From positions 1 to 5,818 of the forward strand of contig JAITJP010000402.1 in the NCBI GenBank assembly GCA_031278835.1: a stretch of DNA of 5,818 nucleotides, given 5' to 3'. The position numbers were made by a program, and so were the translations under genes. The notes beneath the pieces were generated by a model. It did no database searches. It saw only the letters and a program-made list of their open reading frames with translations, and was not told where the DNA came from. Positions 1-5,136 of the stretch are shown here, piece by piece. How positions within the stretch are numbered: the first letter of the stretch is position 1; every line of letters begins with the position of its first letter. The DNA is from Deltaproteobacteria bacterium. Its GTDB lineage: Bacteria > Desulfobacterota > Desulfarculia > Adiutricales > Adiutricaceae.

Positions 1-750
1 CCCCAAAAACCGGAAAACATCGGGGCCACGGCCCGGGCCATGGCCAAAACCGGTTTGGGACGCCTGGTCGTGGTTAAGCCCAGAACCCTTAACCAAGAAC
101 TCATGGAGGCCACGGCCACCATCCACGCCGTCAAGATCCTCTCGGAAATGACTATTTGCTCAAGCCTTAGGGAAGCCATAAATCCCTATGAACTGGTCAT
201 CGGCACCACGGCCCGGGCCGGTTCCCGACGGGGCCCTTTACTAAGCCCCCGGGCCATTGGCCAATCTCTGCTTGAGCCCCGCCCCACGGCCTTGGTCTTT
301 GGGGCCGAAAGGATGGGCCTTTCGACCGAAGATCTGCGTTTGTGCCAAAAAGTGGTCAGGATCCCCACGGCCAGCGGGGCCACCAGTTCCCTTAACCTGG
401 CCCAGGCCGTTCTGATTATGGGCTATGAACTTATGATGGCCGCCGGGGGCGATCCGCCCGATCCGCCCCCGATCAAACCGGCCACCCAGTTTGCCGTAAA
501 CCTTATGTATGATGAGCTTGAGGACACCCTGACCTCGATTGGTTTTCTGCCAGCCGACAATTCCGGCCATTGGCTCATGAACCTAAAAAAAATCTTCAAT
601 CGCAGTCAATTGACCAAGGGGGAGTGCGATCTGCTCATGGGCGTCTGCCGTCAGATACGCTGGGCCGTCCAGAACCTTACCGAACTTGAGCCCGGCCTAG
701 GCCCAAAATCAAAAACCGCCAAGAGCGCTCCCAGTAAGATTGAAAATTAA
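1..750 (+). CDS. trmJ: tRNA (cytidine/uridine-2'-O-)methyltransferase TrmJ-like, SPOUT family, 5'-truncated by window edge
   Basis: The family transfers a methyl group from SAM to the ribose 2'-OH of nucleotide 32 in the tRNA anticodon loop; it is cytoplasmic and usually dimeric. The reading frame is open from base 1, giving 249 visible residues. The three SPOUT/SpoU motifs appear in order: PENIGATARAM (residues 4-14), LVFGAERMGLS (about 98-108) and SSLNLAQAV (about 129-137). TTARAGSRR near residues 70-78 matches the arginine-rich TrmJ signature TSxRxR. The C-terminal ~80 residues (from DELEDTLTSIGF to IRWAVQNL) match the helical TrmJ extension, which separates it from TrmL and TrmH. The ATG at 40 lies inside motif 1, so it cannot be the start; roughly 10-15 N-terminal residues lie upstream of the window. 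The gene ends 5 bp before a strong terminator. The exact tRNA position and base specificity are inferred from family membership. Confidence 0.9.
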   Translation, partial: PQKPENIGATARAMAKTGLGRLVVVKPRTLNQELMEATATIHAVKILSEMTICSSLREAINPYELVIGTTARAGSRRGPLLSPRAIGQSLLEPRPTALVFGAERMGLSTEDLRLCQKVVRIPTASGATSSLNLAQAVLIMGYELMMAAGGDPPDPPPIKPATQFAVNLMYDELEDTLTSIGFLPADNSGHWLMNLKKIFNRSQLTKGECDLLMGVCRQIRWAVQNLTELEPGLGPKSKTAKSAPSKIEN

Positions 751-755
751 AAGCC

Positions 756-811
756 AAAAACCAACAAAGGGGAGGGATCGTCAGATCCCTCCCCTTTGTT
801 GGTTTTTTTTT
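756..811 (+). terminator. Intrinsic terminator between convergent trmJ and hsp20 genes, probably bidirectional
   Basis: Bases 756-779 and 784-807 are a perfect 24-bp inverted repeat around the 4-base loop GTCA. The GC-rich inner stem GGGGAGGGATC is followed on the plus strand by a run of nine T (803-811). The A-run at 756-760 supplies a U-tract for transcripts arriving from the minus strand, so the same hairpin can end the hsp20 message, whose stop codon is at 832. Confidence 0.92.
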
Positions 812-831
812 GTTTTATGAAGGCCTGGGCC

Positions 832-1242
832 TTATTCGGTTACCACGCTGATCTTCCTGGGCTGGGCCGGGGCCTTGTTGGGCAGCTTAACGCTCAGCAC
901 CCCGTCTTTTATCGAGGCGGTGATTTTTTCCTGATCTATGAGTTCCGAGAGAGAAAACTGCCTAAAGTAGTCTCCGGTCTCGTACTCTTTCAACAAAATC
1001 TTGGGTCGGCGCTCTTGGGGTTGAACCGTGCCCTGGATGGTCAGGATGTTGTCTTTCAAATCCACGCTTAGGCCTTCGGCGGTAACCCCGGGCATGTCGG
1101 CGATGACCGTCAGACCGTCCTCAGACTCGTATATGTCCACCTCTGGGCTAAAACGAGCCTCATCTCTGGTGTTCTCGATGCCGCCCGTGTCTAGAGGCTG
1201 TTTTTCTTTAACGTTGATCTCTCGGCTATTGGTGTCCGTCAT
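832..1242 (-). CDS. Small heat-shock protein, Hsp20/alpha-crystallin family (second gene of the pair)
   Basis: This is an ATP-independent holdase chaperone that binds unfolding proteins and forms cytoplasmic oligomers. The product has 136 residues, typical for bacterial Hsp20. A polar N-terminal arm (1-30) is followed by the alpha-crystallin domain (about 31-120), opening with FSPEVDIYESEDGL and the conserved ADMPGV (48-53), then ILTIQG (66-71). The signature IKDGVLSVKLP (111-121) corresponds to the family A-x-x-x-n-GVL motif. The C-terminal tail holds an I-x-V oligomerisation motif, RKISV (129-133). The ATG is well placed: AGGAGGA at 1251-1257 lies 8 bases upstream. The gene sits downstream of the second hsp20 gene on the same strand with a 186-bp spacer and is probably co-transcribed with it. 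Paired, divergent Hsp20 paralogues often co-assemble; that is inference here. Confidence 0.93.
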   Translation of the reverse strand: MTDTNSREINVKEKQPLDTGGIENTRDEARFSPEVDIYESEDGLTVIADMPGVTAEGLSVDLKDNILTIQGTVQPQERRPKILLKEYETGDYFRQFSLSELIDQEKITASIKDGVLSVKLPNKAPAQPRKISVVTE

Positions 1243-1285
1243 AAAATAATTCCTCCTAAACCTGATACTGCTTTCCCTAAGAGCA

Positions 1286-1428
1286 AAGTCTCTTTGGAAA
1301 TTTGGCGATTTTTTCAGCCTTCCCCCGAGACTTAAGTCCTTAAGGAAATTTGAGGCGCTTTTTAGCGCCGGCCCGGCGTCCTAAGTCGCCAGGGATATTT
1401 GCCGTTTTTTTTACCCTGCCCCCACCAC
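1286..1428. repeat. Three degenerate ~48-bp tandem direct repeats in the hsp20 intercistronic spacer
   Basis: Copies begin with AAGTC at 1286, 1334 and 1383, spaced 48 and 49 bp. Each then carries a G/A-rich stretch ending in ATTT (GGAAATTT, GGAAATTT, GGGATATTT), a GCG/GCC-containing segment, a run of five to eight T, and a C-rich end. In the middle copy the GC segment forms a clean hairpin, GGCGCT-TTTT-AGCGCC (1354-1369). In the outer copies that pairing is largely lost. The palindromes GACTTAAGTC (1329-1338) and CCTTAAGG (1338-1345) lie at the first junction. The rest of the 1243-1428 spacer holds only the Shine-Dalgarno of the downstream gene and a small hairpin (1284-1296). Confidence 0.6.
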
Positions 1429-1887
1429 TTAGGTGGTAATGGAGATTTGGTGAGCTTTGGCTTCGGCCACCTTGGGTAAGGTCACGCTCAGGATACCGTT
1501 TTTGAACTTGGCCTCGACGGCCTCGGCTTGAACCTTGACCGGCAAAGACACGCTCCGCCTAAAAACGCCGATGTCGCGCTCCCTACGGTGATAGTTAACT
1601 TCCTTGACCTCGGGCTCGACCTTTTTGGCTCCCTTGAGAGTGACCGTGTCGTTTTTGACCGAAAGGTCCAGCGACTGGGGGTCAATGCCAGGCAGTTCGG
1701 CCGTCAGGTAGAGATTGTCGTCATCCTCGGCCAGGTTGACCAGGGGGAAAACTCCTGTATAATTTCTCCTAAAGTTATTTACGCCGTTGGCCAGGGTACT
1801 GTAAACGTTTTCCATATAGTTTCGCATACGTTCCAATTCCAGAATTGAGCCTGGAAAACCAGGTCCGCGCCATCTAAAAATCGTCAT
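1429..1887 (-). CDS. Small heat-shock protein, Hsp20/alpha-crystallin family (first gene of the pair)
   Basis: Predicted ATP-independent holdase chaperone of 152 residues. The N-terminal arm MTIFRWRGPG is of a kind common in bacterial Hsp20 proteins. The alpha-crystallin domain covers about 46-140, with VNLAEDDDNLYLTAELPGID (50-69), TVTLKG (81-86), a charged segment YHRRERDIGVFRRSVSLP (99-116), and the signature FKNGILSVTLP (128-138). The tail ends in QISI, an I-x-I motif that docks on neighbouring subunits. The frame is open back to an ATG at 2040, but ATG 1887 is chosen. It has an AAAGGAGGA Shine-Dalgarno at 1894-1902, and the 51 extra residues have no counterpart in the family and would cover the likely promoter. 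It is transcribed ahead of the second hsp20 gene and divergently from the permease genes. Confidence 0.92.
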   Translation of the reverse strand: MTIFRWRGPGFPGSILELERMRNYMENVYSTLANGVNNFRRNYTGVFPLVNLAEDDDNLYLTAELPGIDPQSLDLSVKNDTVTLKGAKKVEPEVKEVNYHRRERDIGVFRRSVSLPVKVQAEAVEAKFKNGILSVTLPKVAEAKAHQISITT

Positions 1888-1893
1888 AAACGT

Positions 1894-1902
1894 TCCTCCT
1901 TT
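1894..1902 (-). promoter_or_regulatory. Strong Shine-Dalgarno site that decides the hsp20 start
   Basis: Read on the minus strand this is AAAGGAGGA, six bases before ATG 1887. No comparable site precedes the in-frame ATG at 2040, so the shorter 152-residue product is preferred. Confidence 0.85.
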
Positions 1903-1919
1903 GAAGGCCATTTGTTTTT

Positions 1920-1966
1920 GGGTCAATGTCATGGACTCACTTATGGTTTCCCGTAAGTCCTGACCC
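1920..1966 (-). promoter_or_regulatory. Predicted hairpin in the hsp20 5' leader
   Basis: On the minus strand GGGTCA+GGACT (1966-1956) can pair with AGTCC (1937-1933) and TGACCC (1925-1920), giving 5 and 6 perfect base pairs separated by a one-sided 7-base bulge, with an 18-base apical loop. It lies about 18 bases upstream of the Shine-Dalgarno and does not cover it, so a classical ROSE-type RNA thermometer is not shown. It could stabilise the leader. This is inferred from pairing only. Confidence 0.35.
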
Positions 1967-1978
1967 CTTGATACTGAC

Positions 1979-2006
1979 AAATTAAACATCCTTTCGAGTA
2001 AGTCAA
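1979..2006 (-). promoter_or_regulatory. Possible sigma-70-like promoter for the hsp20 pair
   Basis: On the minus strand TTGACT (2006-2001, five of six matches to the -35 consensus) is followed after 16 bases by TAATTT (1984-1979, a weak -10). This would give a leader of roughly 85 nt. No CIRCE operator and no clear sigma-32 box (CTTGAA...CCCCAT) is seen in the 222-bp divergent gap. Confidence 0.3.
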
Positions 2007-2031
2007 GAGGTAATTTTTGGCTTTTTTTTCT

Positions 2032-2060
2032 TTGGCTCAAATTTTTTGCCTGGCTTTAAT
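2032..2060 (+). promoter_or_regulatory. Possible sigma-70 promoter for the permease genes
   Basis: TTGGCT (2032-2037) and TTTAAT (2055-2060) are separated by exactly 17 bases. They match the -35 consensus at four and the -10 consensus at five of six positions. Transcription would begin near 2067, just before the hairpin at 2073-2092. Confidence 0.4.
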
Positions 2061-2072
2061 AAAACCAAATCG

Positions 2073-2092
2073 CCCCTAAGTTCATTTAGGGG
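2073..2092 (+). promoter_or_regulatory. Leader hairpin overlapping the dppB Shine-Dalgarno
   Basis: CCCCTAA (2073-2079) pairs perfectly with TTAGGGG (2086-2092) around a 6-base loop. The right arm supplies the first G residues of GGGGAGGA (2089-2096), the only purine-rich ribosome-binding candidate for the ATG at 2110. Folding could partly hide that site. The spacing from GGAGG to ATG is long, about 14 bases. Confidence 0.45.
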
Positions 2093-2109
2093 AGGACGCC
2101 CAGATAAAA

Positions 2110-3105
2110 ATGCTTAAATATACTCTCACCCGCTTAATAATGATGATTCCGACCTTAATAGGCATAACCATAGTAAGTTTCCTGGTCATGCATTTGGCCC
2201 CGGGCGAACCCACCGACATGGTGACCGATCTTAACCCCCAGGCTAACCTGGCCGCCAAAGCCCGCCTAAGAGAAATTTACGGCCTGGATAAACCGCTCCA
2301 CCTCCAGTACTGGAACTGGCTAAAAAACCTCTCCACCTTGGATCTGGGCCGTTCCATGTCCCCGGATCGCCGCCCAGTCAGAGACAAAATTCTGGAACGG
2401 CTGCCCGTGACCCTTTCCCTAAATATTCTTTCCATGTTTTTTATCATCGCCATAAGCCTGCCCCTGGGCCTCTGGGCCGCCGTCAAGGCCGGGGGTTTTT
2501 TCGATCGCTCAAGTACCGTCTTTGTTTTTATCTTTTTCGCCGCCCCGTCCTTTTGGCTGGCTCTCCTGGGCATGTGGCTTTTTGGGGTAAAACTTCACTG
2601 GCTGCCCATCTCGGGCTTAACCGCCATAAATCATGACCAAATGGAGAGCTCGGCTAAATTCATGGATTACGCCCGTCACCTGATCATGCCGGTGGTCATT
2701 TCTTCTTTGGGCGGCCTGGCCGGCCTTTCCCGTTACCTTCGCGGTAACATGCTGGAAATCATCCGTCAGGATTTTCTGACCACGGCCCGGGCCAAGGGCC
2801 TCTCCGAACGGGTAGTCATCTGGAAACACGCCCTTAGAAACGCCCTTATCCCGGTCATCACCATTTTGGGCCTGTCCGTGCCCGGCTTGGTCGGCGGCTC
2901 GGTCATTATGGAGTCAATCTACGCCATCCCCGGCCTGGGTCAACTTTTTTACGTCGGGGTCATGGGCCGAGACTACCCCCTGGTCATGGGCGGCCTGGTC
3001 ATTGGGGCCGTCCTAACCCTGGTGGGCAATCTCCTGGCCGATCTGGGCTACGCCCTGGTTGACCCCCGGGTCCGCGATCAGGCCTTTAAAGGCTCCAAAA
3101 TCTAA
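2110..3105 (+). CDS. dppB: ABC transporter permease, DppB/OppB type (peptide/nickel importer family)
   Basis: An inner-membrane subunit of a binding-protein-dependent importer for oligopeptides, nickel or related solutes; it pairs with a DppC-type partner to form the channel. The product has 331 residues, normal for the family. It starts with the typical MLKYTLTRLIMMIPTLIGIT, whose first membrane segment covers about 9-30. A periplasmic loop follows with YGLDKPL (57-63) and LDLGRSM (77-83). Further membrane segments lie near 103-124, 135-158, 190-207, 245-268 and 292-315. The cytoplasmic EAA loop that contacts the ATPase is at about 221-250 (TARAKG...ALRNALIPVI). IPGLGQLF (273-280) and the ending LVDPRVR (316-322) are family hallmarks. 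Substrate cannot be read from the permease. No ATPase or solute-binding protein gene is adjacent, so those partners must lie elsewhere. Confidence 0.93.
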   Translation: MLKYTLTRLIMMIPTLIGITIVSFLVMHLAPGEPTDMVTDLNPQANLAAKARLREIYGLDKPLHLQYWNWLKNLSTLDLGRSMSPDRRPVRDKILERLPVTLSLNILSMFFIIAISLPLGLWAAVKAGGFFDRSSTVFVFIFFAAPSFWLALLGMWLFGVKLHWLPISGLTAINHDQMESSAKFMDYARHLIMPVVISSLGGLAGLSRYLRGNMLEIIRQDFLTTARAKGLSERVVIWKHALRNALIPVITILGLSVPGLVGGSVIMESIYAIPGLGQLFYVGVMGRDYPLVMGGLVIGAVLTLVGNLLADLGYALVDPRVRDQAFKGSKI

Positions 3106-3138
3106 AAACTCTGCCCTAGGCAGAGAAATTAGATTTTT
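3097..3138 (+). promoter_or_regulatory. Two-part hairpin spanning the dppB stop codon (intercistronic attenuator or mRNA stabiliser candidate)
   Basis: AAAATCTAA (3097-3105, containing the dppB stop) pairs with TTAGATTTT (3129-3137). Inside it CTCTGCC (3109-3115) pairs with GGCAGAG (3119-3125) around a CTA triloop. The two stems are separated by a symmetric AAA/AAA internal loop. The structure ends in a short T-run (3134-3138). It resembles a weak intrinsic terminator or a 3'-end protector between dppB and dppC. Confidence 0.6.
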
Positions 3139-3175
3139 ATTAAACGAAAAAAAAATTTTCTAGGAAAGCCAATAA

Positions 3176-4024
3176 ATGTTTAGACGCCCTAGCCTAAAAG
3201 CCCTTTACAGAAACAAACTGGCCCTTTTTGGGGGCCTGGTCGTCCTAGCCATGTTCGCCGTCTCCTGGCTGGCTCCGGTCCTCTCGCCCCACCATCCTGA
3301 CAAAATAAACGTATCGGCTCGCTTTAAACCGCCCTTAAGCCCCGATCACCCGTTGGGCACGGACTCCCTGGGCCGGGACGTTTTGAGCCGCATGATTTAC
3401 GGCTCCAGAATTAGCCTTAAGGTCGGTTTCGTGGCCGTGGGCTTGTCCACCTTAATTGGCCTCATCCTGGGGGCTTTGGCCGGCTACCACGGCGGGATAA
3501 TCGATTCTTTGATCATGCGCTTTTGCGATTTAATGCTTTGTTTTCCCTCCATGTTTTTGATCCTGGCCGTCATAGCCATTTTAGAACCTTCCATTTGGAA
3601 CGTCATGATCGTCATTGGTTTAACCGGCTGGATGGGCGTGGCCAGGTTTGTCCGGGCCGAGCTGATGTCCTTAAAGGGCCGAGATTTCGCCTTAGCGGCC
3701 AAGGTCCTGGGCGCCTCGGATCTGCGTATTATTTGGCGCCATTTACTCCCCAACGCCATGGGCCCGGTTCTGGTCACGGCCACTTTGGGCGTGGCCGGAG
3801 CCATCCTGACCGAAAGCTCCCTTTCTTTTTTGGGCTTGGGCGTTCAGCCGCCCACCCCGACCTGGGGTTCCATCCTAAGCGAAGGTAAAAACTACCTGGA
3901 AAGGGCCTACTGGCTTTCCCTTTACCCGGGCCTGGCCATTCTCATTACCGTTTTAAGTTATAATCTCCTGGGCGAAGGCCTGAGGGAAGCCCTTAACCCC
4001 CACAATACCGACCTGTCCTCATAA
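3176..4024 (+). CDS. dppC: ABC transporter permease, DppC/OppC type (peptide/nickel importer family)
   Basis: Second inner-membrane channel subunit, partner of the upstream DppB-type protein. The product has 282 residues, typical length. The OppC N-terminal domain is present: LKALYRNKLALFGGLVVLAM (7-26) with the first membrane segment, then a periplasmic stretch with HPLGTDSLGRDVLSRMIYGS (58-77), nearly invariant in the family. Further membrane segments lie near 84-104, 122-137, 141-158, 197-212 and 248-265. The EAA loop occupies about 170-198 (AAKVLGASD...HLLPNAMGP). PTWGSILSEG (228-237) and the ending GEGLREALNP (266-275) are also characteristic. ATG 3176 is preceded by a modest AGGA (3162-3165). 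The 70-bp gap from dppB holds a strong hairpin, so the two subunits may be expressed at different levels. No ATPase gene follows. Confidence 0.93.
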   Translation: MFRRPSLKALYRNKLALFGGLVVLAMFAVSWLAPVLSPHHPDKINVSARFKPPLSPDHPLGTDSLGRDVLSRMIYGSRISLKVGFVAVGLSTLIGLILGALAGYHGGIIDSLIMRFCDLMLCFPSMFLILAVIAILEPSIWNVMIVIGLTGWMGVARFVRAELMSLKGRDFALAAKVLGASDLRIIWRHLLPNAMGPVLVTATLGVAGAILTESSLSFLGLGVQPPTPTWGSILSEGKNYLERAYWLSLYPGLAILITVLSYNLLGEGLREALNPHNTDLSS

Positions 4025-4067
4025 AAAAACCAAAAAACTAACCCATCACTTTTCCACAGAGGTCTCC

Positions 4068-4736
4068 ATGCTTCATTCGCCAATCCTAAACGACCTTGGT
4101 CAAAAACACGGCACCGATAAATGCTCCGGCCCGACCACCCATGATTATTTGAGGAAATATGAATTTTTCCTAAAACCCTTAAAGGACCAAGAATTTATCT
4201 TCCTGGAGCTGGGGGTCTTTAAAGGCGGCAGCTTAAGAACCTGGTCTGATTATTTTACCAAAGCCACCTTGATAGGCGTTGACATTGAAGAAAAGGTCAG
4301 GGACTATGAGCTGGGCCGCGGCAAACTCATCATTGGCGATCTCTCCCAAAACGATTTCCTAGACAGTCTCCTAGCCCTAAGCCCCCGGGTGGTTTTGGAC
4401 GACGCCTCCCACTGGTGGCCCGATCAAGTTAGGGCTTTATTTACCCTTTATCCCAACCTGCCCCAGGGCGGCCTGTACATCATGGAAGACATTCATACTT
4501 CCTTTGCCCCCTTGTCCAGACACTTTTCCGTCGGCTTTGACACGCCCCCCTTTCTCCTACTCCAAAAAATTCCCGAATACATGACCGGAAACGATCGTCC
4601 CTGCCCCATGATGCCCGAGGAAAACCTGGTGCCCATCAACCGTTTGACCAAATTTAATAACGAGCTCCGCCACCTGGCCGACCTGACCGACGCCATCACC
4701 TTTATCGAAAAGTCCTGCGTTTTAATTCGCAAATAA
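4068..4736 (+). CDS. Class I SAM-dependent methyltransferase, MycE / sugar O-methyltransferase-like
   Basis: Predicted cytoplasmic methyltransferase of 222 residues. The N-terminus reads LGQKHGTDKCS...HDYLRKYEFFLKPL (10-37), the pattern seen in the C-terminal catalytic domain of MycE and in tetracenomycin-type sugar O-methyltransferases. FLELGVFKGGSL (45-56) is the glycine-rich SAM motif. IGVDIEE (69-75) carries the acidic residue expected to bind the SAM ribose. VLDDASHWWPDQ (109-120) and IMEDIHTS (138-145) hold the acidic residues and histidines that bind a divalent metal and act in catalysis in this family. AGAGG (4058-4062) sits five bases before the ATG. It lies 43 bp after dppC with no terminator between, so read-through is possible. 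Acceptor is unknown; a sugar hydroxyl on a glycan or secondary metabolite is the family-based guess. A CmcI-like member is an alternative. Confidence 0.8.
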   Translation: MLHSPILNDLGQKHGTDKCSGPTTHDYLRKYEFFLKPLKDQEFIFLELGVFKGGSLRTWSDYFTKATLIGVDIEEKVRDYELGRGKLIIGDLSQNDFLDSLLALSPRVVLDDASHWWPDQVRALFTLYPNLPQGGLYIMEDIHTSFAPLSRHFSVGFDTPPFLLLQKIPEYMTGNDRPCPMMPEENLVPINRLTKFNNELRHLADLTDAITFIEKSCVLIRK

Positions 4737-4737
4737 C

Positions 4738-4780
4738 CCTTCCCAGCTGGCCACCGAGCCGAGCTGGGAAAGGCTATTTT
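4738..4780 (+). terminator. Hairpin terminator after the methyltransferase gene
   Basis: TTCCCAGCT (4740-4748) pairs perfectly with AGCTGGGAA (4762-4770). GGC (4749-4751) can pair with GCC (4758-4760) inside the loop, and CC/GG extends the base past one bulged A. A weak T-run (4777-4780) follows. It begins one base after the stop codon and grades into the first 371-bp repeat, occupying the place that a different GC-rich spacer occupies in front of the later copies. Confidence 0.7.
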
Positions 4781-5136
4781 ATGGCAAAAAACCCTGGTTA
4801 TTAATTAACCAGCAAATAATTTTCCATAAAAAAGCCGAATCATAATTAACAGAGGCTTTTAAGAATTATCCGGCTGTTCAAGATAATTGGGGCCATTAAG
4901 GCTAGATGTTTAGTAAGGGGAGTTTAATTACCAGGCTTTGTCCTAAGGCCGCCCATTAATTTTACCTGACAAAAATTACAAATCTAATAAGTCTAATTTT
5001 TCTGTCTTTTTAATTAGGCCTTTCCCGGGGCCTTTTTAATATCGCGATCGGTCACCGGGCCGAGCTCCTCACCTTTATAAATTAGTCCGAGTTTTAATTT
5101 AAAAATAACCATTTTCCATCGGCCAGGGCCGCTCGG
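4769..5136. repeat. 371-bp tandem repeat, copy 1 (most diverged at its left end)
   Basis: Landmarks recur exactly 371 bp apart in copies 1 and 2: CAGCAAAT at 4810 and 5181, GCTAGATG at 4901 and 5272. Copy 1 holds the 95-nt core at 4855-4949, a GGCC hairpin followed by five T (5016-5037), and a second hairpin, TCGGTC/GGCCGA (5048-5063). It ends in the GC-rich spacer ATCGGCCAGGGCCGCTCGG (5118-5136). Its first ~40 bases differ from the other copies and contain a private inverted repeat, CTGGTTA-TTAAT-TAACCAG. It carries stop codons in all useful frames, including TAA where copies 2 and 3 have TGG. It is visibly AT-richer than the genes to its left. No transposase, integrase or known RNA family is recognised. 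Confidence 0.93.
5016..5037 (+). other. Terminator-like hairpin inside repeat copy 1 (also at 5387-5408 and 5757-5779)
   Basis: AGGCC (5016-5020) pairs with GGCCT (5029-5033) around an 8-base loop and is followed by TTTTT overlapping the stem end. Copy 3 has AAGCC/GGCTT plus five T at 5757-5779, and copy 2 has an imperfect version. The stem is short, so it may be a repeat-encoded terminator or a fold of a repeat transcript. No promoter within the repeats is convincing. Confidence 0.4.

Noticed and set aside
241..570. Minus-strand frame within the trmJ-like gene
   Set aside because: Antisense shadow in GC-rich coding sequence; composition is glycine/arginine-rich with no domain.
40..750. ATG at 40 as the start of the tRNA methyltransferase
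   Set aside because: It lies inside the conserved NIGATARAM motif and the frame is open to base 1, so the gene is truncated by the window.
796..1071. Plus-strand 91-codon frame over the hsp20 gene
   Set aside because: It begins inside the terminator and is antisense to a clear Hsp20 domain.
1888..2109. CIRCE, ROSE or sigma-32 heat-shock elements
   Set aside because: No TTAGCACTC/GAGTGCTAA pair, no pairing over the Shine-Dalgarno and no CCCCAT-type -10 box at proper spacing.
3523..3888. Plus-strand 121-codon frame inside dppC
   Set aside because: Out-of-frame shadow of the permease coding sequence, with no family features.
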